Positions 44,423 through 52,662 of a stretch of 64,000 nucleotides of DNA are shown piece after piece. The notes beneath the pieces were generated by a model that saw only the letters and a program-made list of their open reading frames with translations, was not told the origin of the DNA and ran no database searches. The stretch's first letter is position 1; each line of letters begins with the position of its first letter. A program made the position numbers and the translations under genes. The DNA is taken from positions 1 through 64,000 of the forward strand of contig CASEAH010000082.1 of assembly GCA_949285935.1 (NCBI GenBank). The letters run 5' to 3'. Origin of the DNA: an uncultured Oscillospiraceae bacterium. GTDB lineage: Bacteria > Bacillota > Clostridia > Oscillospirales > Ruminococcaceae.

Positions 44423-47400
44423 GGTTCTCCTCCTCTCCATCTCCCGCTCCGGAAATTTCCCGGCAGCGGGAAGTATTTTGGTTGTTGCACAGGATGCCGT
44501 AGTCGCATACATCGCAGGGGTTAAGACTGGAGGAGCGCACCGGCATAGGTTCTACCTCGCCTCTGGTAAGGTAGGTCGCCATCTCCCGGATATTGTCGTA
44601 CACCATTTGGCGGATGGCTTGAAATTCTTCTGCCGTTTTTACCCGGGAGGAGGCTGTCAGCTCATGGGACCCCCGCTTGCGTTTTGCCGGGATGTATTTT
44701 CCCTCCAGCTCACGCTCCATGGCCTGCAAAACTGCTTCATCGTCCAAAAGAATCCCCTTCATCCGCAGTGTGTTCTCCACCGCTTCCCGGGCTGCATCCT
44801 CACCAGCGCCGGGAGGCGTTTCCACAGCGGAAAGCTTTCCCGGCATGTACAAAATTCCAGCCGGGCGCACTGGTCCAAAGGCGCTGTTCGGATCATCACA
44901 GAGGCTGAACAGATAGACCAGCATCTGCATATTCAGGCCGTACACCACATCTTCCAGGCGAAAGTCCTTACCGCCGGATTTGTAGTCAATCACCCGGGCA
45001 TACCGGGTATCTCCCTGACGGAAAAGATCCACCCGGTCAATTTTTCCGCTGAGGATCACCGGAGTCCCGTCTTCAGCGGTCAGGGGCTGGGGATGCACCT
45101 CCCCTTCCGGCCCTACCGGGACTTCCATCCCCGCAGCGGTAAAGAGGCTTTGGTCAAATTCCCGTCCGATATGCCGGATAATGGTAAAAAGGACCAGCAC
45201 CAGCCGGCGAAACTGGTAACGGAACCGGCTGGCCAGCTGGGAAGCATCCGGGACCATGGCCCGGATATATTGCTCCAGAAGCGTCTCCACCTTTTTCCTC
45301 AGTTCCCGGTCGTCCAGCTTTCCGATGCCGTCGCTTCCAACCTCCCCCAGCAGCTGCTCCAGCACATAGTGGATGGCCGATCCCGATTCCAGAGGGGTAT
45401 AGGCCACTCTTCTCCGGGGCCGCAGGCGCAGCAGACTGTTGCAGAGGAAACTGTAGGGGCAACGGTAAAAATCCTCGATCCGGGTAGGAGAGAGCCGGAT
45501 CTGTCCATGGAGCAGTTCTCCGGCCGTATCCGGAACAATGCCTTCCGCCGGGCTGTCCGTCCGGGTCTCATCCATATTTCGGACAAAGTCTTCTGCTCCT
45601 GCCCTTTCCAGTAAGCAGCGCAGAGAAGCCTCTTCCCGACTGCCGGTGCCGCAGACTCGGGCGTACTGGCTGCGGGCAGTGGACAGGTCGGCCACAAAAA
45701 ATGCCTCCGGCAGTTCTTCCGCCCCACAAAATGCCTGGGGAGCCAGTTCCCGCAGGCGGGAAATCACCAGGGACGGCTCTGCTGTCCCTCCCTGCAAATC
45801 CGACGCTGCCCAGGTGATATATAAAGCCTTGCGGGAAGCACAGCAGGCGCTGTACAGATAAAACCGCTCCAGCAAAGACCATTCTCCTCCGGGGCTGGAA
45901 AGCTCGATCCCCCCGGCGATGAGGGTGCTGCGCTCCTGGTCGGTAAAAACGCCATAGGGCTTATAGGGTGCGGGAAAAACACCCTCGTTGACCCCCAGGA
46001 CAAAAACTACCTGAGGAGAACGAAGACGGATGCGGTCGGCAGAACCGGCGATGACCTGATCCATCATATTGGGGATTTGCCCCAGTTCCAGACTTCCCAG
46101 AGCCATCTGGAACAGTTCCGAAAAAACCGCCAGCGGATACCGCACCCCTTCTAAACTGTCGGTAAAAAGGTCCAGGATATCCACCAGCATCCCCCACAGG
46201 GCGTCGTTTTCTCCCATCTGAGTGAGATCTCCAGGATACTGCCGCTGAAAATATTCCTGAAGATTCCTTATGGCGTCCACATCCTCCAGATACTGGTACA
46301 GGGCCAGGGCAAAACCTTTGCCGTCGCAGCCGGTCAGGCGTTTTTTCAGCGCAAGAAGCGGTCCCATCACCCTTTGGCGGGTTTGTTCGGTCCATTCCAG
46401 TTCCTGACGGTAGCTTTCCCGATCTGCGCCGGTGAGGCCCGCCGGATCGTTGTGGAATTCACGCTCCCAGGCGGGGCCTTCCACCGACCAGACATAGCAG
46501 TAATTTTCCAGCCGTGCCGCCTGTCCGGCTTCCAGCCCTATCGCCGGGGATCGGGCGATCCTCAGGATAGATTCCGTTTTATACCCACGGACTGCTTCCA
46601 GAGCTGCCGTCAAAAGAGCTGGAACCGGCTTGGCCAGCACCGCTTCCTTCCGGTCATAAAAAACAGGGATCCCGTATTCCGAAAAAGCCGACACCAGCGG
46701 GGCTTCGTAGTCCGACATGGAACGGCAAATCACTGCCATATCCCGGTACCGCAGCCCTTCTTCCCGAATCAGCCGGCAAATTTCCGCCGCCGTAAAGCGG
46801 GCTTCCCCATACCGGTCACGGCATTGAACACACCGCAGCCCGGCGGTGTCTGCCACCGGTTCCGTCTCCTCTCCCGACAGCAGTTCCTCCACCCATTGCA
46901 GAACCGGCACCGAGGTCCTCCTGTTTTCGGTGAGCTGTTCCGGAGCCTTCGCTTCCCCTCCGTGCTCCCGAACATGGGAAAGCAATCGCCGCGCCGTCCT
47001 CTTCTGGCTGAAAAATAAATCCGTCTCCCCGGAAACGGCCAGGCCGTCGGCGCAGAGCGCGACTGTCACCTGCCAGGCCTGTTCTTCCATCAGTTCGATC
47101 AAGCGCCGCTCGGGAGGGCTGAAAAAATCAAAGCCGTCAATGAAAACCGTCATTCCCCGAAAATACCGGTAGTCCTCCGCCAGGGACGCCGCCCGGGCGA
47201 TATCATCCAGAGGATCGTCATAGTCCCGGTCCACAATGGCCTGATAGGCTGCATATACCGCTGAAATATCCCGCAGCTTTGCCGCCAGCTGCCGGTCTTC
47301 CATCTCCTGAGCAGCCAGCGCCAAGCCTTCCGGCGAGGTCCCGCTGCTTTTCAGCTCTTCCACCGTCTCCAACATGGTACTTACGAAGGAAGTCCTTCCG

Positions 47401-47729
47401 CTCTGCCGGCGGTAAACAGTAAGAGAGTCACCCAGTTCCCGCAGGGCGATCTTCATCAGCAGCAGCCGTGCCGTGTCCGTCAACCGTTTTCTGGACAGTC
47501 CGCCGCAGGCCCGAAAAATATTTTCCGCCAGACGGCTGAAGCTGAGAACATTAACCCGCAGGGCATCGCTGCCGGACAAAACGGTAAAGACCGCCTTCTC
47601 TGTTTCAAAGGAAAACTGCTCCGGCACCAGTAAAAGCACCTGCTGCCCCATACGGGCAGATGTCATGGCCCGGTCCAGCAGCATGGTGGTCTTTCCTGTC
47701 CCGGTTTTTCCAAAAATCAGCTGGAGCAT
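44415..47729 (-). CDS. addB: AddB subunit of the AddAB recombination complex
   Basis: 1104 residues. Walker A GKTGTGKT (7-14) directly at the start, an inactivated helicase region, and a C-terminal nuclease with RVIDYKSGGKDF. Cysteines expected to hold the 4Fe-4S cluster around the nuclease are visible in YRCPYSFLC and PCDVCDYGILC. Start ATG 47729 with GGAGG seven bases upstream; a 39-codon extension overlaps the preceding terminator and is rejected. Confidence 0.96.
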   Translation of the reverse strand: MLQLIFGKTGTGKTTMLLDRAMTSARMGQQVLLLVPEQFSFETEKAVFTVLSGSDALRVNVLSFSRLAENIFRACGGLSRKRLTDTARLLLMKIALRELGDSLTVYRRQSGRTSFVSTMLETVEELKSSGTSPEGLALAAQEMEDRQLAAKLRDISAVYAAYQAIVDRDYDDPLDDIARAASLAEDYRYFRGMTVFIDGFDFFSPPERRLIELMEEQAWQVTVALCADGLAVSGETDLFFSQKRTARRLLSHVREHGGEAKAPEQLTENRRTSVPVLQWVEELLSGEETEPVADTAGLRCVQCRDRYGEARFTAAEICRLIREEGLRYRDMAVICRSMSDYEAPLVSAFSEYGIPVFYDRKEAVLAKPVPALLTAALEAVRGYKTESILRIARSPAIGLEAGQAARLENYCYVWSVEGPAWEREFHNDPAGLTGADRESYRQELEWTEQTRQRVMGPLLALKKRLTGCDGKGFALALYQYLEDVDAIRNLQEYFQRQYPGDLTQMGENDALWGMLVDILDLFTDSLEGVRYPLAVFSELFQMALGSLELGQIPNMMDQVIAGSADRIRLRSPQVVFVLGVNEGVFPAPYKPYGVFTDQERSTLIAGGIELSSPGGEWSLLERFYLYSACCASRKALYITWAASDLQGGTAEPSLVISRLRELAPQAFCGAEELPEAFFVADLSTARSQYARVCGTGSREEASLRCLLERAGAEDFVRNMDETRTDSPAEGIVPDTAGELLHGQIRLSPTRIEDFYRCPYSFLCNSLLRLRPRRRVAYTPLESGSAIHYVLEQLLGEVGSDGIGKLDDRELRKKVETLLEQYIRAMVPDASQLASRFRYQFRRLVLVLFTIIRHIGREFDQSLFTAAGMEVPVGPEGEVHPQPLTAEDGTPVILSGKIDRVDLFRQGDTRYARVIDYKSGGKDFRLEDVVYGLNMQMLVYLFSLCDDPNSAFGPVRPAGILYMPGKLSAVETPPGAGEDAAREAVENTLRMKGILLDDEAVLQAMERELEGKYIPAKRKRGSHELTASSRVKTAEEFQAIRQMVYDNIREMATYLTRGEVEPMPVRSSSLNPCDVCDYGILCNNQNTSRCREISGAGDGEEENHG

Positions 47730-47782
47730 CTGGTTTCCTCCGTTCTCACGCCGGGCTTCCCGGGCCGGCACATTCTGAAGGT

Positions 47783-47791
47783 ATTGTACCA
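47783..47791 (-). promoter_or_regulatory. Possible extended -10 promoter of addBA
   Basis: TGGTACAAT on the minus strand, an extended -10 element placed between the upstream terminator and the addB start; no clear -35. Confidence 0.4.
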
Positions 47792-47801
47792 CAATCCGGG
47801 T

Positions 47802-47831
47802 AAAAAAAGAAGGAAGCCGAAGCTTCCTTCT
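47802..47831 (-). terminator. Rho-independent terminator upstream of addB
   Basis: Perfect ten-base stem (47808-47817 with 47822-47831), CGAA in the loop on the plus strand, T7 on the minus strand. Stops transcripts coming from the oxidoreductase operon. Confidence 0.85.
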
Positions 47832-48277
47832 CAGGCTTCTGATCAAACCCGTTTTGCAGAAATCCGCAAATATCCCCTTAAAAAAGTCAGCGCAGCCGGC
47901 TAAATCCCAGGGATGACTCCTGCAGGCTTTTTAAAAGCACCGTGCCATTTCTCGCCTGCATGGTTTGACCATCTGCCCACAAAAGAAACACTTTTTTACG
48001 GTGCTTCTTTTAAACTTCGGTCCCTTCCACAGAACCATCCGTTTCGCCCGTTATGGGGAGCCAAAGTTTTTTCATGTTCCCGACAGCATCAGGGGGCCCT
48101 TCTGCCAAAGTATGCCAGAAGGAACCCCCGTCTATAGGTCAGAACCCGCCTTTGGTGAAAGAAGCGTAAAAACGGCTCGCTTTGCGCTTTTCCCCCAGGT
48201 TTTCGTTCCCGGGCAGCCCTTTATCTGTTTCTCTGTATAGCAGAGAAAGCTGCCTTTTCACTCCGGGAAAGGCGGAA
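47832..48277. other. Structured intergenic region downstream of the oxidoreductase operon
   Basis: 446 bases without a gene but with several inverted repeats: 47935-47943 with 47998-48006 (nine bases, long loop), 48092-48129 (GGGGG/CCCCC plus CCTTCTG/CAGAAGG), and a nested pair 48212-48217/48249-48254 and 48228-48235/48241-48248. May be a long structured 3' untranslated region or hold a small RNA. Confidence 0.45.
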
Positions 48278-48817
48278 TCATTCCACGTAGCTTTCGCCCA
48301 AAGCGATCGCTTTCATGTTCAGCGCCACCAGCTCAGGTTTGCTGGGAGGAACGCACTTTTCCACCGCTGCGGTTACTGATTCCATGGAGGTAAATCCCGT
48401 AGCTTTCAGCAGGCCGCCCAGCATGATGAGGTTGGCCAGTTTGGGGATTCCGTTTTCCTGAGCCAGCTTGGTGGCCGGGGTATAGACAGCGGTAATGTCC
48501 TGCCGGTCCGTCCGGTCCTCCACCAGAGAGCTGTCGATGACGGCTACGCCCCCGGGCTGCACAGTTCCGATAAATTTGTCATAGGAAGGCTTGTTCATCA
48601 CCACAATGGCGTCCGGCTGAAGTACCAGAGGAGACCCAATGGGGGTATCAGACAGGCAGACACTGCAGTTGGCAGTGCCGCCCCGCATTTCGGGACCATA
48701 GGAGGGCAGCCAGGAAACCTCCCGGTTGTCTACCAGACCTGTATAGGCCACTACCTTGCCAGTGAAAAGGATGCCTTGTCCGCCAAATCCGGCAAAGACA
48801 AAATTCCAGTTTTTCAT
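48278..48817 (-). CDS. 2-oxoacid:ferredoxin oxidoreductase gamma subunit
   Basis: 179 residues. The family opening FAGFGGQGILFTGKVVAYTG, SYGPEMRGGTANCSVCLS and the DAIVVMNKPSYDKF segment identify the gamma (PorG/KorC/VorC) subunit that couples electron transfer to ferredoxin. Last of four subunits; start shares one base with the beta-subunit stop (TGATG). A structured untranslated region follows. Substrate (2-oxoglutarate or branched-chain 2-oxoacid) is not decided by sequence alone. Confidence 0.93.
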   Translation of the reverse strand: MKNWNFVFAGFGGQGILFTGKVVAYTGLVDNREVSWLPSYGPEMRGGTANCSVCLSDTPIGSPLVLQPDAIVVMNKPSYDKFIGTVQPGGVAVIDSSLVEDRTDRQDITAVYTPATKLAQENGIPKLANLIMLGGLLKATGFTSMESVTAAVEKCVPPSKPELVALNMKAIALGESYVE

Positions 48818-49569
48818 CAGTAGACCCCCTCTGCAGTTTTATCCTTGTAGACGCCCAGAGGATAATAAGGGATCATGTTGGTACGCAGCCAATCCAGTGC
48901 CTCTACCGGCGTCAGGCCCCAGTTGGTGGGGCAGGTGGAAAGAACCTCCACGATGGAAAAGCCCTTCTTTTCAATCTGCGCGGTAAAGGCTTTTTTGATA
49001 GCTGCCTTTGCCTTGCGGATGTTGGGGATGCTCTCCACCGTTACCCGCTCGGCATAAGCCACGCCGTCCAGGGTAGAAAGCATCTCGCAGATGCGCACGG
49101 GATAACCCGCGGCGTGAGGATCACGGCCATAGGGGGAGGTCTGGGTCACCTGTCCGGGCATGGTGGTGGGAGCCATCTGGCCGCCGGTCATGCCGTAAAT
49201 GGCGTTGTTGACAAAGATGATGGTAATATTTTCTCCCCGGGTAGCGGCGTGGACCGTCTCTGCGGTACCGATGGCTGCCAGATCGCCGTCTCCCTGGTAG
49301 GTAAACACCACATTTTGCGGATGGACCCGCTTGATGCCGGTAGCCACGGCGGGCGCCCGTCCATGAGGAGCCTCCACCATATCACAGGCGAAGTAATCGT
49401 AGGCCATAACCGCACAGCCAACGGGGGCCACACCGATGGTCTGTCCTTCCACGCCCAGTTCTTCAATCACCTCTGCCACCAGCTTATGGATGATGCCATG
49501 GGTGCAGCCAGGGCAGTAATGCAGAGGCGCATCGGTAAGCATTTTGGATTTCTGATAAACAACAGCCAT
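48817..49569 (-). CDS. 2-oxoacid:ferredoxin oxidoreductase beta subunit, TPP-binding
   Basis: 250 residues. CPGCTHGIIHKLVAEVIEE at the N-terminus, the thiamine-diphosphate motif YQGDGDLAAIGTAETVHAATRG and FVNNAIYGMTGGQMAPTTMPGQ. Catalyses decarboxylation of the 2-oxoacid on TPP. Length and motifs are those of KorB/VorA-type subunits. Start and stop overlap neighbouring subunits by single bases. Confidence 0.94.
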   Translation of the reverse strand: MAVVYQKSKMLTDAPLHYCPGCTHGIIHKLVAEVIEELGVEGQTIGVAPVGCAVMAYDYFACDMVEAPHGRAPAVATGIKRVHPQNVVFTYQGDGDLAAIGTAETVHAATRGENITIIFVNNAIYGMTGGQMAPTTMPGQVTQTSPYGRDPHAAGYPVRICEMLSTLDGVAYAERVTVESIPNIRKAKAAIKKAFTAQIEKKGFSIVEVLSTCPTNWGLTPVEALDWLRTNMIPYYPLGVYKDKTAEGVY

Positions 49570-50633
49570 TATTTCGCACCTCCTGCCATTTCTTTCAGCT
49601 TGGCCGCCACGTCCTGCGGGGTGGGGACCATACCGCCGGTACGCCCGTAGAATTCCACGGGCACCCGTCCGTTGACCACCAGGCGGACGTCATCCACCAT
49701 CTGACCCATGCTCATCTCCACCGACAGGAAGCCCTTGGCCTGAGCGGTACGGCGGTCAATGATGTCCTTGGGGAAGGGCCACAGGGTAATGGGCCGGATC
49801 AGGCCCGCCTTGATGCCCTCTGCCCGTGCCAGATCCACAGCGGACTTGGCAATACGGGAAGAAGCGCCAAAAGCGGTGATAAAGTATTCTGCGTCGTCGC
49901 AGCAGTATTCATCATACCGCTGCTCCGCAGCCTCGGCCTGGCGGTACCGCTCAAACCGCTCCAGCACCTTGGCTTCCAGTTCCTCAGGCTTGAGGTACAG
50001 GGAGTTGACAATGTTATGGGGACGCTTGTTCTGATGGCCGGTAAGAGCCCAGGGCTTTTCGCTGGGCTTCACTTCCGAGGCCTCCGGGAAGGACACCGGC
50101 TCCATCATCTGTCCCAGCAGACCATCGGAAAGGATCATGGCGGGCATACGGTATTTTTCTGCCAGATCATAGGCGGTAAAGACCATATTCACCAGTTCCT
50201 GTACCGTGCTGGGGGCAAAGACCAGAACAAAAAAGTCACCGTGGCCCAGAGCCCGGGTCGCCTGCCAGTAATCGGACTGAGAGGGCTGGATGCCGCCCAG
50301 TCCGGGGCCGCCCCGGGAGACGTTGATAATCAAACAGGGCAGATCGCTGCCCGCTATGTAGGAGATGCCCTCCGTCTTCAGGGAAATCCCCGGAGAGGAA
50401 GAAGATGTAAGCACCCGGGCGCCGGCCGAAGCCGCCCCCAGGACCATATTGATAGCCGCTACCTCAGATTCTGCCTGCAGGTAGGTTCCGCCGATCTTGG
50501 GCATCTTCTTGGACATGTAGGCGGCCAGCTCCGTCTGGGGTGTAATAGGATATCCGAAGAAATGACGGCAGCCAGCCCGGATCGCAGCTTCCGCCAGGGC
50601 TTCGTTTCCTTTCATCAAAACTCTGTCTGTCAT
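49569..50633 (-). CDS. vorB: 2-oxoacid:ferredoxin oxidoreductase alpha subunit (VorB/KorA type)
   Basis: 354 residues. VLMKGNEALAEAAIRAGCRH, GYPITPQTELAAYM, LTSSSSPGISLKTEGI and NVSRGGPGLGGIQPSQSDYW are the PP/PYR domain signatures of the alpha subunit; VorB-like annotation (3-methyl-2-oxobutanoate) is the usual name for this group, 2-oxoglutarate the alternative. Start ATG 50633 with GAGGA upstream; 19 extra codons upstream run into the ferredoxin gene. Feeds low-potential electrons to ferredoxin. Confidence 0.93.
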   Translation of the reverse strand: MTDRVLMKGNEALAEAAIRAGCRHFFGYPITPQTELAAYMSKKMPKIGGTYLQAESEVAAINMVLGAASAGARVLTSSSSPGISLKTEGISYIAGSDLPCLIINVSRGGPGLGGIQPSQSDYWQATRALGHGDFFVLVFAPSTVQELVNMVFTAYDLAEKYRMPAMILSDGLLGQMMEPVSFPEASEVKPSEKPWALTGHQNKRPHNIVNSLYLKPEELEAKVLERFERYRQAEAAEQRYDEYCCDDAEYFITAFGASSRIAKSAVDLARAEGIKAGLIRPITLWPFPKDIIDRRTAQAKGFLSVEMSMGQMVDDVRLVVNGRVPVEFYGRTGGMVPTPQDVAAKLKEMAGGAK

Positions 50634-50644
50634 GATACGATTCC

Positions 50645-50851
50645 TCACTTTTCTACCGTAATTGCGCTGTCGGGGCACATAATGCCGCACATGGCACAGC
50701 CGATACAGCTGCCCTCATCTGTCAGAACCGCGGGATTATATCCCTTGGCGTTGATGCGGGTGGTATCCAGCTTCAGGATCTTTTTGGGGCAGACGTGTAC
50801 GCACAGCCCACAGCCCTTGCAGACCTTCTCGTCAATAATCGCCTTGGCCAT
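50645..50851 (-). CDS. 2x[4Fe-4S] ferredoxin-type delta subunit
   Basis: 68 residues with two cluster motifs, CKGCGLCVHVCP (Cys11, 14, 17, 21) and CIGCAMCGIMCP. It is the delta (KorD/VorD) subunit that passes electrons from the TPP site. Start ATG 50851; a GTG five codons earlier is less likely because the GAGGG site lies between them. First of the four subunit genes, 60 bases after the P-loop gene. Confidence 0.93.
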   Translation of the reverse strand: MAKAIIDEKVCKGCGLCVHVCPKKILKLDTTRINAKGYNPAVLTDEGSCIGCAMCGIMCPDSAITVEK

Positions 50852-50911
50852 ATCCTTTACCCTCACTTTCCTGGTAATTTCTGTATATTCATCATTTGCT
50901 GATAAAACCTG

Positions 50912-51583
50912 TTACTGCTCCCAGGGAGTCTTGACAAACACATCCACCGGAAAGACCGGCTGAGGGAGCTCCCCTGCCAAATCCCTGCGGATGCTGGTAC
51001 ACAAAATGGGAACGCCTGTGGCACGGGAGACTTTCTCCAGGTACGCCATGGAACCTTTTACCAGTTCCCCGGTCGTTTCCCGGCCCAGGTTGGTGTTGTT
51101 GACCAGGTAGGAAACTTTCAGCCGGGAGGCAGCTTCCACACTGCGCAGAAGAGCTGTCTCTTCCTCCACCTCTTCTTCCAGATACCGGCAGCGGTTGACT
51201 ACATACAGCAGGGTATATCCAGCCTGCTCCATCGCGCCTGCATAGCCGCCCAGAGCCACAGCCCCCGCGTCATCTCCGCCCACGTCGATCAGGACCGTCT
51301 GCTCCGGGTCCTGAATGGCCGCTCCCAGCACGGGAGGCAGCACCGGAATATCCAGGTTGGTATTGGCATACTGGGGGCAAACCAGCCGGATCCCATGCTC
51401 CGCCATCAGCTGCCCAAAATCCGCTGTGCGGAAATAAGGGTTGACGATATCCAAATCGGAAACGGTAACCTTTTTTCCCTGCCGGGCCAGTTCCAGAGCC
51501 AGGTTGACGGAAAAATTGGTCTTGCCGCTGCCGTAATGCCCGCAGACAGCAATGATCCGCTTCAGCTTCACACTCAAATCCAT
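50912..51583 (-). CDS. P-loop (MinD/ParA-like) ATPase
   Basis: 223 residues. Deviant Walker A GHYGSGKTNFSVNLALELA, then SDLDIVNPYFRTADF and LIDVGGDDAGAVALG (Walker B-like), as in MinD/CooC-type ATPases. Start placed at ATG 51583 because the in-frame ATG at 51622 lies inside the -10 element of the promoter; AAAGGA precedes the chosen start at 12 bases. It heads the four-gene oxidoreductase cluster and could help its cofactor insertion or assembly; that role is inference. Confidence 0.85.
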   Translation of the reverse strand: MDLSVKLKRIIAVCGHYGSGKTNFSVNLALELARQGKKVTVSDLDIVNPYFRTADFGQLMAEHGIRLVCPQYANTNLDIPVLPPVLGAAIQDPEQTVLIDVGGDDAGAVALGGYAGAMEQAGYTLLYVVNRCRYLEEEVEEETALLRSVEAASRLKVSYLVNNTNLGRETTGELVKGSMAYLEKVSRATGVPILCTSIRRDLAGELPQPVFPVDVFVKTPWEQ

Positions 51584-51620
51584 TGATTTTCTGATTCCTT
51601 TTCTGTTGAATTTATCGTTC

Positions 51621-51649
51621 ATTATAACACTTTTTTAGCTTTCATACAA
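51621..51649 (-). promoter_or_regulatory. Promoter of the P-loop ATPase-oxidoreductase operon
   Basis: TTGTAT (51644-51649), 17-base spacer, TATAAT (51621-51626). The position excludes the upstream ATG as start. Confidence 0.6.
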
Positions 51650-51674
51650 CAAAGCGGTAAAGGAATTTTGTAGA

Positions 51675-51719
51675 AAAAAGTGCAACAGCACCCTCATTTT
51701 TGGTACTGTTGCACTTTTT
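51675..51719 (-). terminator. Rho-independent terminator of spo0A
   Basis: 14-base stem (51675-51688 with 51706-51719), 17-base loop, A/T flanks; 35 bases after the spo0A stop. Confidence 0.85.
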
Positions 51720-51753
51720 GCTGCGGATCATGTAGGAAGGAAGGGCGTTGCTG

Positions 51754-52539
51754 TTACATCATGGCTGCCGATTTCTGCTCCAGGCGAATTTTGTCGGCGA
51801 TCATGGCGATGAATTCGGAGTTGGTGGGTTTACCCCGCAGATTGTGGATAGTATAGCCAAAGTAGGAATTCAGGATGTCCACATCTCCCCGGTCCCAGGC
51901 CACTTCAATAGCGTGCCGGATGGCTCTCTCCACCCGGGAGGCGGTGGTTCCATTCTGCTTGGCCACCGCGGGATACAGGATCTTGGTAATGCCGTTGATA
52001 ACATCCGGCTGGCGCACCGCAAGGATGATGGAATCACGAACATACTGATAGCCCTTGATATGGGCAGGGACGCCGATTTCCAGGATGATGTCGGTAACGA
52101 TGCTTTCCAGACTCTTGTAGTTGGAGCGGGCAGTTTCCCGACGTGCGGCAGGCTGGCCGGGAGCAAAGCCTGCAAAGAATTCCACCCGGTCGGCCAGGAC
52201 CTTGGGATCAAAAGGCTTGTTGAAGTGATAGGCGGCTCCCAGCCGCATCAGCTCACTTTGAAAGAAGGGGTGATCTACCGTGGAGGAGGTGATCATCACA
52301 GGCTTGGGAAAGGTGCTGTCCTCCGCCACAGCGGTAAGCACGCCAATGGCGTCGATGTTGGTCATAAACGTATCCATCACCACTACCGCGGGCGATTCTT
52401 CCCGAATCAGGCGCAGAACCTCCTCCCCGTCTTTCTTGCAGGAAATGGTTTCAAAACCCTTTGCATTAAGAGCCGAGCTGCACCGTTCGCAGAATTCTGT
52501 GTTATCATCCGCAAGCAGCACCAATTTTCTGTTATTCAC
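51754..52539 (-). CDS. spo0A: Sporulation master regulator Spo0A
   Basis: 261 residues. Receiver domain with acidic pocket Asp11/Asp12, phosphoacceptor Asp56 (VVVMDTFM), MITSS switch and Lys108 (FNKPFD); the residue that is Pro in most receivers after MD-x-x-M is Thr60. C-terminal Spo0A DNA-binding domain with HIKGYQYVRDSI and recognition region TTASRVERAIRHAIEVAWDRG. GTG start at 52539 with AGGAGG seven bases upstream. Two 0A-box matches lie upstream, so autoregulation is likely. Follows spoIVB as in other spore-formers. Confidence 0.97.
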   Translation of the reverse strand: MNNRKLVLLADDNTEFCERCSSALNAKGFETISCKKDGEEVLRLIREESPAVVVMDTFMTNIDAIGVLTAVAEDSTFPKPVMITSSTVDHPFFQSELMRLGAAYHFNKPFDPKVLADRVEFFAGFAPGQPAARRETARSNYKSLESIVTDIILEIGVPAHIKGYQYVRDSIILAVRQPDVINGITKILYPAVAKQNGTTASRVERAIRHAIEVAWDRGDVDILNSYFGYTIHNLRGKPTNSEFIAMIADKIRLEQKSAAMM

Positions 52540-52644
52540 GCTAATTCCTCCTAAAACACGAATTAAACCCTTCACAGATTAGCATAAATTCCCGGTCTTT
52601 ACAAGAGAGTTTCCCGCCTTTTTCCGCTATTTCGCCTAAAATCA

Positions 52645-52661
52645 TTCGTCAGAATTCGACA
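52645..52661 (-). promoter_or_regulatory. Two 0A-box matches ahead of spo0A
   Basis: Minus-strand TGTCGAA (52655-52661) and TGACGAA (52645-52651) both match the Spo0A site TGNCGAA and are spaced ten bases (one turn). They lie about 105-120 bases upstream of the spo0A start, directly after the spoIVB stop. Confidence 0.55.
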
Positions 52662-52662
52662 A

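Noticed and set aside
52562..52620. Sigma-H promoter ahead of spo0A
   Set aside because: GGGAAAC and GGGAATTT elements are present but their spacing is longer than the sigma-H consensus allows, so I do not annotate it.
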